Shown here one piece after another: positions 8,697-18,139 of a stretch of 64,000 bases of DNA. The translations under genes and the position numbers were made by a program. This DNA is from Pontibacter deserti. GTDB lineage: Bacteria; Bacteroidota; Bacteroidia; Cytophagales; Hymenobacteraceae. Location of the stretch: assembly GCF_023630255.1 (NCBI RefSeq), contig NZ_JALPRS010000001.1, forward strand, positions 2,480,001-2,544,000, given 5' to 3'. Under the pieces are notes generated by a model. The model was not told where the DNA came from. It saw nothing but the letters and a program-made list of their open reading frames with translations, and did no database searches. How positions within the stretch are numbered: the stretch's first letter is position 1; every line of letters begins with the position of its first letter.

Positions 8697-10106
8697 ATGA
8701 AAAAACACCTGCTCTTTTTTCTGGCAACTTTACTAGCTGCCTTTTCAGGCTATGCACAGCAGCCAGCACGAACTATAACCGGCAGTTGGAACGGCGCCCT
8801 GAATATAAGCGGCACCAAACTCAGGCTGGTGTTTAATATAGAGAGCACCAACGGCACCTTTACCGCAACCATGGACAGCCCCGACCAGGGTGCTAAAGGC
8901 ATTCCGGTAACTTCAGTAAAGCTGGTGCAGGATAGTATATACTTAGACATTCAGGCTATACGCGGATCTTATGCAGGTAAAATAACCAGACCCGAAACAA
9001 TAGACGGTTACCTGAAGCAGGCTGGCCAGACCATGCACATACCCTTAACTAAAGGCGAGCCAGCAGTAGCCAAACGACCACAAGAGCCTGTAAAACCTTA
9101 CCCATATCAGGAAACTGAAGTAACCATAGATAACAAAGCGGCAGGTATAAAGCTTATTGGCACACTCACCTTACCTAAAACCAAAGCACCTTACCCGGCA
9201 GTAGTGCTTATTACCGGCTCCGGCCCCCAGGATCGCGACCAGACCATAATGGGGCATAAACCCTTCCTGGTGCTGGCCGACCACCTTACCCGCCAGGGCT
9301 TTGCCGTACTGCGCCTCGACGACCGTGGTGTAGGAAAATCAGAAGGAAACTTTGCGACAGCCACTACCGAAGACTTTGCCTCTGACGCCGAAGCAGCATA
9401 TACTTACCTGAGGAGCTTTACTGGTGTGAACTCTAAAAGAGTGGGTTTGCTGGGCCACTCGGAGGGTGCCCTGGTAGCAGCACAAGTAGCAGCTAAACAC
9501 CCCGAAACAGCTTTTGTAGTACTGATGGCCGGAAGCGCCGTGCCTGGCACCGAACTGCTGGTAGCCCAGAACGAAGCGCTTTTAAAAGCAGGCGGTGTGC
9601 CACAGGAGCCGCTACAAAAATACCTGCAGTTTCGGAAAGCTCAGTTTGAAGTAGCCGCTACAGAAGCCGATGTATTTAAAGCGGCTGAAAAAATAAAGCA
9701 GCTGGAACAGGAAGCAAAGGCAAAACTTACCGATCAGGAACAAAAGCAACTTGGCCTTACCCCGCAAAGCGAACAAACTATAGTTGCCCAGCTCAGTTCG
9801 CCTTGGATGCGTTATTTCCTAGCCTATAATCCCGCCTTAATTTTGCAGAAGTTGACAATGCCTGTGCTTGCCATTAACGGAACAAGAGACCTGCAGGTAC
9901 CTTACAAGCAAAACCTACCAGCAACCGAAAAAGCGCTTAAAGTTGCCAGCAACAAGAAGTATATTATACAAGAACTTCCGGACCTGAACCACCTGTTCCA
10001 GACTGCCACTACCGGCATGGTAAACGAGTATGGCCAGTTGGAAGAAACTATAGCCCCCACGTCCCTGGAAATTATAAGCAATTGGATAAAAGGTGTTGCG
10101 AAGTGA
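8697..10106 (+). CDS. Exported alpha/beta hydrolase (S9/S33-like)
   Basis: 469 residues. MKKHLLFFLATLLAAFSGYA-QQ is a Sec signal peptide. Residues about 25-120 form a small beta-rich N-terminal domain (TGSWNGALNISGTKLRLVFN) common in Bacteroidota hydrolases. The hydrolase domain has the oxyanion region VVLITGSGPQDRDQ, the nucleophile elbow GLLGHSEGALVAA (Ser within GHSEG), the acid in LAINGTRDLQVPY and the His in LPDLNHLFQ. These residues make a complete Ser-Asp-His triad. The substrate is unknown; esterase or aminopeptidase activity is likely. Monocistronic, divergent from the DUF1684 gene across about 110 bp. Confidence 0.92.
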   Translation: MKKHLLFFLATLLAAFSGYAQQPARTITGSWNGALNISGTKLRLVFNIESTNGTFTATMDSPDQGAKGIPVTSVKLVQDSIYLDIQAIRGSYAGKITRPETIDGYLKQAGQTMHIPLTKGEPAVAKRPQEPVKPYPYQETEVTIDNKAAGIKLIGTLTLPKTKAPYPAVVLITGSGPQDRDQTIMGHKPFLVLADHLTRQGFAVLRLDDRGVGKSEGNFATATTEDFASDAEAAYTYLRSFTGVNSKRVGLLGHSEGALVAAQVAAKHPETAFVVLMAGSAVPGTELLVAQNEALLKAGGVPQEPLQKYLQFRKAQFEVAATEADVFKAAEKIKQLEQEAKAKLTDQEQKQLGLTPQSEQTIVAQLSSPWMRYFLAYNPALILQKLTMPVLAINGTRDLQVPYKQNLPATEKALKVASNKKYIIQELPDLNHLFQTATTGMVNEYGQLEETIAPTSLEIISNWIKGVAK

Positions 10107-10213
10107 CTATGAGTGTATTCGTTTTACCTATAACGGCAATCTGTTGATTTCGACAATAAACTGTATATCTATGTTATATACAGCAGTGAGTCGCTATTTT
10201 ATTTACACATAAG

Positions 10214-10903
10214 ATGAAAACCGTCCTGATCATATTGACTTGCCTCTTTTACCAATCCGCTTTTGCACAATTTGCTATTATCTCAGACAAAGACGGATTT
10301 GTAAATATTAGAAGTTCGCCAAAAGATGGCAATAACATCTCCGGCAAACTTTTAAATGGGGAGGTCGTGTTTTGTTTTAAGGGTGGAAATACTTGGCTTC
10401 CAATTGACTATGATCTGAGCCGTGAAAACAAAAGCGGCTATATCCATAAAACGCGACTAAGATTTATACAGAACTTCACAAAAGTACCTTGCCAAGTTTT
10501 AACGGATTCTAATGCGATCTTTAAAACAGACTCCTTAACAATTAGAATTACTAAGGTTCCATTCAACCCCAAGAACAATAAATTACAATTTCATAAAGGT
10601 GATTCTTCCAATAATGAAACGAGTTACTTGGAGAAGGTAAATGGAAAAGAGATTTGGGGGACAGACGGCAATATACCTAAAAAGCAGTATGGACAAATCC
10701 TACTACAATTAGGTAAGGACAAAATTTACCTGCCAGTCGAAAATTTGTATGAGCCGAACTTAGACTATACTTCAGTTACAATTGACAGCAATAAGACAAT
10801 TTACCTATCCGCATTAAATAGTGACGGAGCTGGAGGGTATGCTGTTCTATGGATAATAGAAAAAGGAAGATTTAAAAAAAGAATCACAACTATACCATTT
10901 TGA
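10214..10903 (+). CDS. Exported SH3b-like domain protein
   Basis: 229 residues with signal peptide MKTVLIILTCLFYQSAFA. Residues 24-75 look like a bacterial SH3 (SH3b) domain: FAIISDKDGFVNIRSSPKDG, then GKLLNGEVVFCF and a Trp-containing strand. The remainder (about 90-229) has no domain I recognise. The gene is visibly more AT-rich than its neighbours and uses codons such as AAA, AAT and TTA more often, suggesting recent acquisition. A periplasmic or cell-wall-binding role is inferred from the signal peptide and the SH3b domain. Confidence 0.8.
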   Translation: MKTVLIILTCLFYQSAFAQFAIISDKDGFVNIRSSPKDGNNISGKLLNGEVVFCFKGGNTWLPIDYDLSRENKSGYIHKTRLRFIQNFTKVPCQVLTDSNAIFKTDSLTIRITKVPFNPKNNKLQFHKGDSSNNETSYLEKVNGKEIWGTDGNIPKKQYGQILLQLGKDKIYLPVENLYEPNLDYTSVTIDSNKTIYLSALNSDGAGGYAVLWIIEKGRFKKRITTIPF

Positions 10904-11050
10904 TAAAAAACAGCCAATAACACCCCTTGCTTTAATGCGGACTGAGGTGGTGTTAGGAACTTAAGTGCTATTGCAAAATTTATTTATATACCAAACTTTG
11001 GTGCTCTTGACCCCGAACCGTAGTAAGCCTAAATGCTATAACCAACCACT

Positions 11051-11497
11051 ATGATACGCCCCTACACCCCCACCGACAAACCTTCACTTATTGCCCTGCT
11101 AAAACTGAACATACCGCTATACTTTGCCGAAGCCGAAGAAGCCGACTTTATCGAGTACCTGGAGCAGCACCTGGAAGATTATTTTGTGGTGGAAGAAGAT
11201 AACATTATAGTTGGGGCAGGCGGCATTAACTATTTCCCTGACGAGAAGCTGGTCCGCATCTCCTGGGATATCGTTCATCCTGCGTATCAGGGTAAAGGTA
11301 TAGGCTCAAGCCTTATGCAGCACCGCATTAATTATATCCGAAAACAACCGGGTGTAAACCTTATTGTCGTACGCACAACGCAACTGGTTTACCCGTTTTA
11401 TCAGAAAATGGGTTTTAAGCTGGTAAAAACTGAAAGAGACTACTGGGCTGAAGGCTTCGACCTTTACGAGATGCACATGCCGCTACCAGAACTATAA
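11051..11497 (+). CDS. GNAT family N-acetyltransferase
   Basis: 148 residues covering one GNAT domain. The acetyl-CoA pyrophosphate-binding motif A is seen at VHPAYQGKGIGSSLMQHRI, preceded by the beta4 strand LVRISWDIVHP and followed by the beta5/alpha4 segment NLIVVRTTQLVYPFYQKMGF. The full fold is present, so the enzyme is probably active. The acceptor substrate cannot be inferred. It stands alone between the SH3b gene and a convergent small gene. Confidence 0.9.
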   Translation: MIRPYTPTDKPSLIALLKLNIPLYFAEAEEADFIEYLEQHLEDYFVVEEDNIIVGAGGINYFPDEKLVRISWDIVHPAYQGKGIGSSLMQHRINYIRKQPGVNLIVVRTTQLVYPFYQKMGFKLVKTERDYWAEGFDLYEMHMPLPEL

Positions 11498-11554
11498 CCG
11501 GTAAAGAATAAACCCCAGGAGGCCAAAAACAACATTCGATTTTTAAGCCAGAAG

Positions 11555-11830
11555 TTAACTTTTCATGGGCTCCAGTTCCAGCACTACACTTTTTACTGAT
11601 TTTTTCTTTAACAGGTCAGTGATAGTCTGTAAAGCAAACAGCATGTCCTTTTTATGGCGATAGCTGTATAACGAAAACGACTCTTCGCCTTTTCGCGCTT
11701 TCTCTATAATATATAAGTTATGGGCACTCGTATTAAAAAATGTTAACGAGCAGTTTTCTACGCGTACAATATCTACCAATGGTACACTATAACTTCTACA
11801 ACCCTTGGGTACAGGAATTTTAATATTCAT
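11555..11830 (-). CDS. Small conserved-looking cytosolic protein, LytTR-like
   Basis: 91 residues starting MNIKIPVPKGCRSYSVPLVDIVRVENCSLTFFN in register, with no signal peptide. The segment VPLVDIVRVENCSLTFFNTS resembles the start of LytTR DNA-binding domains (Ile-x-x-Ile-Glu strand), but the rest is too short and poorly matched to be certain. The last residues ALQTITDLLKKKSVKSVVLE form an amphipathic helix and a strand. Function unknown; a free-standing LytTR-type or regulatory protein is the best guess. Confidence 0.6.
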   Translation of the reverse strand: MNIKIPVPKGCRSYSVPLVDIVRVENCSLTFFNTSAHNLYIIEKARKGEESFSLYSYRHKKDMLFALQTITDLLKKKSVKSVVLELEPMKS

Positions 11831-11964
11831 TTTGCCTACGTTAGACTCAAGAAAAACTTAGGCGCAAGCCGTTACTCCGGCTAAAGCAAGTGCAGTATAC
11901 ATATTTTTGTTGAATCAGCCGAACATTACTGCATCTTATACTTTTCTCTTGTTTTAGTCAGGCT

Positions 11965-12186
11965 TCAGGGTACAGGATCGTAACCGCTACTACCCCAGGG
12001 GTGACAACGACCTATACGCTTGATTGCCAGCCAACTACCTTTGAACGGGCCATACTTGTTTACAGCCTGCAACGCATACGTAGAGCAGGTAGGCGTATAA
12101 CGGCAGGTAGCTGGTTTTAAAGGTGAGATCATGTGCCGGTATACCCAGATCAGGCCAAGCAGCAGTTTTTTAAATACCCAAATCAT
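11965..12186 (-). CDS. yidD: Membrane protein insertion efficiency factor YidD
   Basis: 73 residues, the usual length. The diagnostic core [19 protein letters not shown] is present with its Cys residues, along with the C-terminal [15 protein letters not shown]. The N-terminal amphipathic helix [14 protein letters not shown] associates with the inner membrane. YidD assists YidC-dependent insertion of membrane proteins. In many bacteria it sits next to rnpA and yidC; here it is alone, as is common in Bacteroidota. Confidence 0.97.
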   Translation of the reverse strand: MIWVFKKLLLGLIWVYRHMISPLKPATCRYTPTCSTYALQAVNKYGPFKGSWLAIKRIGRCHPWGSSGYDPVP

Positions 12187-12348
12187 TGTATCGTATTTCG
12201 GTTTTCGTGTTTTGTATTTCGTGATTCAGATATATCAACTATAGTTCGTCATCGAAACACAAAACACACTTTAAACAAGCCCTAACATCCGTTAGGAGAG
12301 CAAATTTTTATTAAATTGCAGCAGTTTAACTAATCTAAACAAATTTCC

Positions 12349-14670
12349 ATGTTAAAAAGAATCCTTTCACTCCTGCTTTTAGTTGGTTTGAGCATGCCGT
12401 TTGCTGCCAAAGCCGACGAAGGTATGTGGTTACCGATGCTGATAAAGCGTTTGAACCACGCTGATATGCAAAAAAAAGGACTTCAGCTTACCGCTGAAGA
12501 AATCTATTCTGTAAACAACTCCAGCCTTAAAGATGCCATCGTGCAATTTGGTGGTTTCTGTACAGGTGAGTTCATCTCGAAAGAAGGTTTATTACTTACC
12601 AACCACCACTGCGGTTACGGCCAGATACAGTCTCACTCTACACCGGAGCACGATTATTTAACAGATGGTTTCTGGGCAAAGAGCCACGCTGAAGAACTTC
12701 CGAATGAAGGTCTTTTTGTTGATATTTTAGTGCGCATGGATGATGTGACAGGCAAAGTACTGGAAGGCATCGACAACAACACACCAGAAGCAGATCGTGC
12801 AAAAAAAGTAGCTGAGCGTGTGCAGGCCCTTGCCAAAGAAGCCAGCAACAACGGCGAATACGTAACGTATGTGCGCGATTTCTTTAACGGCAACGAATAT
12901 TACCTGTTCGTTTACAATCGCTTCACCGACGTTCGTCTGGTAGGTACGCCTCCATCATCGATCGGTAAATACGGCGGCGATACGGATAACTGGATGTGGC
13001 CACGCCATACTGGTGACTTCTCTATGTTCCGTGTATACATGGGCAAAGATGGCAAGCCGGCAAAGTATAGCAAAGACAATGTTCCTTACAAGCCTAAGCA
13101 CCACCTGCCAATCAACATCGGCGATAAAGAGCCAGGCGACTTCTCTATGGTATTCGGTTTCCCGGGCCGTACAAAGCGTTTCATGACGTCTCAGGGCTTA
13201 CAGCTGGAAGTTGATCACCTGAACAAAACCCGTATTAAACTACGTGACACAAAGCTTAACCTTTGGAAAGCTGACATGGACAAAGATGCGGCTACACGTA
13301 TCAAGTATGCGTCTAAATATGCGTCTCAGTCTAACTACTACAAATATTCTATCGGTCAGAACGAAGGCATTAAGCGCATGAAGACCATAGAAGGCAAAAA
13401 AGCTGATGAAGCGAAATACCAGGCATGGGCTAACGCCGATGCAACCCGCAAAGCAACTTACGGCAACGTATTACCGGAAATTGAAGCTGCTTACGCCGAG
13501 ATTGAAAAGTATAACCTAGGTTCTATTTACCTGAGCGAAGCTGTTTTAGGTACAGAATCGTTGATGATGGCTTACCGCCTGTCTGCGCTGAACGCTGCTC
13601 TTAAAGCCGGTGACGCTGCTGCCACACAAAAAGCTGTAGAAGATTTGAATCCACGGGTAGATGCGTTCTTCAAGGACTATAACATGGCAACAGACAAGAA
13701 AGTGTTTGCTGCTATGATGAAGTATTATTCTGAAGACATCAACAAAGACCAGCAGCCGGCCGCTTTCAAAAACCTGGTTGCCAAGTATAAAGGCGATTTC
13801 GACAAACTGGCTGACCACGTTTACAGCAACTCGTTTGTTGTATCAGAGCAGAAGCTGAAAGACTTCCTGAAAAACCCGACTTCCAAGAAACTGGAAGCAG
13901 ATCCTGCCTTTGCAATTGTGCAGCCGATCATGGAGAATTATACTACTAACATTGCTCCTAAACTGACAGCAGCAAACGCGAAACTGGCAACTGCTAACCG
14001 TTTATATGTAGCTGGCCTGCGCCAGATGAACCCTGATTTTGTATACTACCCTGATGCTAACTCAACTATACGTTTAAGCTACGGTGGTGTGAAAGATTAC
14101 AGCCCGCAGGATGGTGTGGTTTACAACTACTACACTACCATGGAAGGTTTGATGGCAAAAGAAGACCCAACCAACGAAGAGTTTATAGTTCCTGCTAAAC
14201 TGAAGCAACTGTACCAGGCAAAGGATTACGGTCGCTATGCTAACGATAAAGGCGAACTGGTAGTAAACTTCATCACTGATAACGACATTACTGGTGGTAA
14301 CTCAGGTTCTCCGGTAATTAACGGTAAAGGTGAACTAATCGGTCTGGCATTTGATGGTAACTGGGAAGCAATGACCGGTGACCTTGTATACGATGCAGAC
14401 TACAAGCGTTGCATTAACATGGACTCTCGTTACCTGTTGTTCATCATCGATAAATATGCAGGTGCCAGCAACCTGGTTAACGAGATGACTATTGTTAACA
14501 CAGACAGCCCGGGTGCAGGCGCAACTACAGCTGCAACTGCAACGCCACAGTCTGAGTTACTGGATGCAACGATCACTGAAGCTCAGGAGAAACTGCGTTC
14601 AGGTAAAACTGAGTTTAAGATCGAGAAGAAAAAAGGTGACGCAAGAGTTAAACTACAAGTAAAAGACTAA
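12349..14670 (+). CDS. S46 family dipeptidyl-peptidase, DPP7-like
   Basis: 773 residues with signal peptide MLKRILSLLLLVGLSMPFAAKA. This is a chymotrypsin-fold exopeptidase that removes dipeptides in the periplasm. The catalytic His is in LLTNHHCGYG (His87), the Asp in the block GGDTDNWMWPRHTGDF (residues 209-223) and Ser652 in TGGNSGSPVINGKGEL. The residue 18 positions after the catalytic Ser is Gly670 (AFDGNW). In the characterised family members this position is Gly in DPP7 (hydrophobic P1) and Arg in DPP11 (acidic P1), so DPP7-like specificity is predicted. Monocistronic with a strong terminator. Likely part of peptide nutrition, fitting the GH20 gene that follows. Confidence 0.96.
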   Translation: MLKRILSLLLLVGLSMPFAAKADEGMWLPMLIKRLNHADMQKKGLQLTAEEIYSVNNSSLKDAIVQFGGFCTGEFISKEGLLLTNHHCGYGQIQSHSTPEHDYLTDGFWAKSHAEELPNEGLFVDILVRMDDVTGKVLEGIDNNTPEADRAKKVAERVQALAKEASNNGEYVTYVRDFFNGNEYYLFVYNRFTDVRLVGTPPSSIGKYGGDTDNWMWPRHTGDFSMFRVYMGKDGKPAKYSKDNVPYKPKHHLPINIGDKEPGDFSMVFGFPGRTKRFMTSQGLQLEVDHLNKTRIKLRDTKLNLWKADMDKDAATRIKYASKYASQSNYYKYSIGQNEGIKRMKTIEGKKADEAKYQAWANADATRKATYGNVLPEIEAAYAEIEKYNLGSIYLSEAVLGTESLMMAYRLSALNAALKAGDAAATQKAVEDLNPRVDAFFKDYNMATDKKVFAAMMKYYSEDINKDQQPAAFKNLVAKYKGDFDKLADHVYSNSFVVSEQKLKDFLKNPTSKKLEADPAFAIVQPIMENYTTNIAPKLTAANAKLATANRLYVAGLRQMNPDFVYYPDANSTIRLSYGGVKDYSPQDGVVYNYYTTMEGLMAKEDPTNEEFIVPAKLKQLYQAKDYGRYANDKGELVVNFITDNDITGGNSGSPVINGKGELIGLAFDGNWEAMTGDLVYDADYKRCINMDSRYLLFIIDKYAGASNLVNEMTIVNTDSPGAGATTAATATPQSELLDATITEAQEKLRSGKTEFKIEKKKGDARVKLQVKD

Positions 14671-14690
14671 GCACCTTTTAACATAAACAG

Positions 14691-14720
14691 AAAAGCGCTG
14701 AGACTCATCTCAGCGCTTTT
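14691..14720 (+). terminator. Rho-independent terminator of the S46 peptidase gene
   Basis: A perfect 13-bp stem (AAAAGCGCTGAGA / TCTCAGCGCTTTT) with loop CTCA, followed by a T-rich run, 20 bp after the stop codon. Confidence 0.92.
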
Positions 14721-14819
14721 TTTATTTATATAGAACTCATGATTAAGATTCTTTCATGGCGCGAGCGTCCTAATATCATTCCAGCCTGACCAGAAAAATC
14801 ATATTAATCACTGATCCTG

Positions 14820-14851
14820 TTGGCATTTTACAGTAATCCTGCTTATTCTTG
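14820..14851 (+). promoter_or_regulatory. Candidate Bacteroidota-type promoter for the GH20 gene
   Basis: TTG at 14820-14822 and TATTCTTG at 14844-14851, spaced by 21 nt, approximate the TTTG / TAnnTTTG consensus with one mismatch. It lies 19 nt upstream of the ATG at 14871. Weak prediction. Confidence 0.35.
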
Positions 14852-14870
14852 ATGATCAAAACGTTACCCA

Positions 14871-17204
14871 ATGCTGAGACCTGTTTTACTTATACTTTTT
14901 ATACTTTCCATACTTATACTTCCGGCATCAGCTCAGTATAAAACTTTCTCATCCGTCTCAATTATTCCACAGCCACAGCAGATAAAAGAGCAGGAAGGTA
15001 ACTTTATACTTAACGCCAATACCAGAATTTACCTAAACCCTGACCAGCAGTTCCTGGAATTTACAGCACAGCAATTGGCGCAGGACATTAAAAAAGTAAC
15101 CGGTCAGCAACCACAGGTGCTATTCAAAAATCCTAAGAAAAGAGCAGCTAACTATATCTTAATTACATTAACCAACACCCCCGACACGCTCGGCCCGGAA
15201 GGTTATACTTTAAACGTTGAGCCTACCAAAATTATACTTGCCGCCAACCAGCCGGCAGGTATAGCCATGGGTATACAAACTATAAACCAACTGCTGCCCA
15301 TCAAGCAGAGCTTAGCGCCTGTTACCATTCCAGCTGTAGTGATTACGGATAAACCCCGCTATAACTGGCGCGGCCTGCACCTGGATGTGGCACGTCATTT
15401 TTTCCCGGTTTCGGATATCAAGAAGTATATTGATTACATGGCGATGCACAAGCTGAACACTTTCCATTGGCACTTAACCGATGATCAGGGCTGGCGCATC
15501 GAGATCAAAAAATACCCGAAGCTAACACAGGTTGGCGCCTGGCGCGAAGGCACGTTGGTTGGTCATGCACTGGAAAGGCCGCAGCAGTTTGATAACAAGA
15601 AGTATGGTGGCTACTATACTCAGGACGAGATTCGGGAAGTGGTGCAGTACGCAAAAGAAAGACATATAACTGTAGTACCTGAAATAGAAATGCCCGGGCA
15701 CGCGCTCGCTGCACTGGCTGCTTACCCCGAACTGAGCTGCACCGGCGGACCTTTTAAAACAGAGCGAGCCTGGGGAATTTTTGAAGATGTATTCTGTGCC
15801 GGGAATGAGCAAACCTATACTTTCCTGCAGGATGTGCTCTCTGAAGTAACCGAACTTTTCCCGGGGCAGGTCATGCATATTGGCGGCGACGAAGTACCTA
15901 AAACCCGCTGGAAAGCCTGCCCAAAATGCCAGGCCCGGATGGAAACCGAGAACTTAAAAAACGAAAATGAGCTACAGAGCTACTTTATTGAGCGGATCAG
16001 GAAATTCATGAAAGCAAAAGGTAAACGCATTATGGGTTGGGACGAGATCCTGGATGGCGGTATACCTGCAAATGCGCTGATCATGTCGTGGCGCGGAACA
16101 GCGGGTGGTATAAAAGCAGCCGAGCAACAGCACGGCGTAGTTATGACGCCTACTTCGCACTTATACTTCGACTATTACCAGGGCGATCAGAATCTGGAAC
16201 CACTGGCTTTTGGTGGCTATACACCGCTCAGCAAAGTATACAGCTTCAACCCTACTCCTGAAAAACTTACCCTATCTGAACAGCGGTTTATACTTGGGGC
16301 ACAAGCCAACCTCTGGACAGAGTATATCCCGACATTTAAGCAGGTAGAGTACATGTTGTTTCCGCGAATAGCAGCCGCAGCCGAAGTATTCTGGACCAAC
16401 CCTGAAAACAAGAACTGGGAAGACTTTAAACAGCGCATGCAGCCCCAATACCAGCGTTACGATGTACAAGGTATAAACTACGCCACCAGTGCTTTCCAGG
16501 TAAAACAACAGGTAACTACAGATACCACAAAGCGCCACGCAACTATAACCTTTACTACTGATGCAGCTGGCACGCAGGTGTTTTATACTTTGGATGGCTC
16601 TACTCCTACCACAGCAGCGCAACTATATACTGAACCTTTTATAGTTAATAAATCAGCAACTATAAAAGCAGCTTCGTTTGCAGATGGTAAAATGACAGAT
16701 GAACCAACCGCTACAAAGCTAACCATACATAAAGCCTTTGCACGTCCTGTAAAACTACAAAAGCAACCGAGCCGCTACTTTAAAGCAATGGGCGGAGCTA
16801 CACTTGTAAATGGCCTAACCGGCTCCGAAAACCAAAACGACGGACAGTGGCTTGGTTTCGCAACTGATGATTTTGAAGCTGTAGTAGACCTGGAGCAAGC
16901 AACAACTATAAGCCATATCAGCAGCTCGCAGTTACAGAATATGCTGGCCAATATTTTTCTGCCAACAAAGGTAGAATTTGCTGTTTCGGAAGATGGAAAG
17001 AACTATAAATCTGTAAAGAACATAACCAATACCACCGACCCTTTAAAAGGCGGCATCTTTACCCAAAATTTTTCAGCCGGGTTTGATCCGCTAAAAGCCC
17101 GCTATATAAAAGTAACAGCTCGCAACATCAAAGTCTGCCCGCCAAAGCACCGCTCTGCCGGCAAAACCGCTTGGTTATTTGTAAGTGAAGTAGTGGTGGA
17201 GTAA
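14871..17204 (+). CDS. Beta-N-acetylhexosaminidase, GH20
   Basis: 777 residues with signal peptide MLRPVLLILFILSILILPASA. Order of domains: an N-terminal GH20b-type domain (about 30-155), the GH20 (beta/alpha)8 catalytic barrel starting YNWRGLHLDVARHFFPV, a chitobiase C-terminal Ig-like domain (VFYTLDGSTPTTAAQLYTEP) and a C-terminal F5/8-type-C-like beta-sandwich. The catalytic Asp340-Glu341 pair is in MHIGGDEVPKTRW, as expected for substrate-assisted hydrolysis. It releases terminal GlcNAc or GalNAc from chitin oligomers, glycans or peptidoglycan fragments in the periplasm or at the surface. It follows the peptidase gene but is separated from it by a terminator. Confidence 0.96.
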   Translation: MLRPVLLILFILSILILPASAQYKTFSSVSIIPQPQQIKEQEGNFILNANTRIYLNPDQQFLEFTAQQLAQDIKKVTGQQPQVLFKNPKKRAANYILITLTNTPDTLGPEGYTLNVEPTKIILAANQPAGIAMGIQTINQLLPIKQSLAPVTIPAVVITDKPRYNWRGLHLDVARHFFPVSDIKKYIDYMAMHKLNTFHWHLTDDQGWRIEIKKYPKLTQVGAWREGTLVGHALERPQQFDNKKYGGYYTQDEIREVVQYAKERHITVVPEIEMPGHALAALAAYPELSCTGGPFKTERAWGIFEDVFCAGNEQTYTFLQDVLSEVTELFPGQVMHIGGDEVPKTRWKACPKCQARMETENLKNENELQSYFIERIRKFMKAKGKRIMGWDEILDGGIPANALIMSWRGTAGGIKAAEQQHGVVMTPTSHLYFDYYQGDQNLEPLAFGGYTPLSKVYSFNPTPEKLTLSEQRFILGAQANLWTEYIPTFKQVEYMLFPRIAAAAEVFWTNPENKNWEDFKQRMQPQYQRYDVQGINYATSAFQVKQQVTTDTTKRHATITFTTDAAGTQVFYTLDGSTPTTAAQLYTEPFIVNKSATIKAASFADGKMTDEPTATKLTIHKAFARPVKLQKQPSRYFKAMGGATLVNGLTGSENQNDGQWLGFATDDFEAVVDLEQATTISHISSSQLQNMLANIFLPTKVEFAVSEDGKNYKSVKNITNTTDPLKGGIFTQNFSAGFDPLKARYIKVTARNIKVCPPKHRSAGKTAWLFVSEVVVE

Positions 17205-17262
17205 AGAACCAAACATCTTCTTGCCCGTAAAGCTTACTTCATAAAGTACAAAAACTACGCGC

Positions 17263-18137
17263 ATGGGATAAGGTTACTCGGCTTTCTGTATTTCTGTTTT
17301 CTACTGACTCCTTTCCTGGCAAAGGCGCAATCCGATGTGCCGATGGGTGCACGTGCGGCGGCACTGGGCAATGCATCTGTAATTATACCGGATGTATGGG
17401 CACTGCACAACAACGTAGCAGGTATAGCCGGGCAAACTAACATACAAGTTGGCGCCTATGCAGACAACAGGTTTGGCATACGGGCCTTTACTACGGTAGC
17501 ACTTTTAGGCATCTATCCTACCGCGAAGCATGGTGTTTATGGCATCAGCATGAGCAGGTTTGGAGATAAATTATACAACCAACAGCATATTGGGCTAGGC
17601 GCAGCACATAAACTGGGTCAATTCAGTATAGGTGCAAAAGCAGATGTGTGGCAGGTAGCGGTGCAGGGTTATGGCAGCCGGAAAGCAGTAACGTTAGCTA
17701 TTGGCGGGCAAGCCGAGATTATACCGGGGCTATACTTTGGTGCACATGCCTATAACCTGAACCAAGCCAAATTAGCCGACTTTGAAGACGAGCGTTTGCC
17801 TACCACCATGAAAGCAGGCATTGGATATGTACCTTACAAAAAGCTCCTGTTACTAGCCGAAACAGAAAAGAACATAGACCATAATGCCACTTTCAAGGCA
17901 GGTATCGAGTATCAGGTGCTTCCCGGCAAATTTATACTTCGCAGCGGTTTTCAGTCCCTTGCAAACACGCTTAATTTCGGAGCAGGTTTTTTAGCACGGC
18001 AGTTTGTTATAGATTATGCGTTTGGCTCTACCACGCAACTCGGCAACAGCCATCACTTTTCTGTTTCTTATAGTTTCAGCCGCAACACTAAAGTACCTAC
18101 CACAGGCACACCCCCTGCAAGTATAAATCAGCTATAG
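17263..18137 (+). CDS. PorV/PorQ-like outer-membrane protein, apparent frameshift at start
   Basis: The open frame encodes SDVPMGARAAALGNASVIIP and goes on to a beta-barrel-like sequence of about 270 residues, ending TQLGNSHHFSVSYSFS. The RAAALGNA...D...NNVAGIA opening is typical of PorV/PorQ family barrels linked to type IX secretion and surface export. No start codon with a signal peptide exists in this frame: the only ATG (17263) reads ATG GGA TAA. If one G were added to the GGG run at 17265-17267, the frame would read MGIRLLGFLYFCFLLTPFLA-KAQ, a perfect signal peptide. So either this is a one-base deletion, real or a sequencing error, or the gene uses a non-standard start. A GTG at 17337 would give a protein without a signal. 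It ends 2 bp before the HhH-barrel gene, probably one operon. Confidence 0.8.
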
Positions 18138-18139
18138 TC

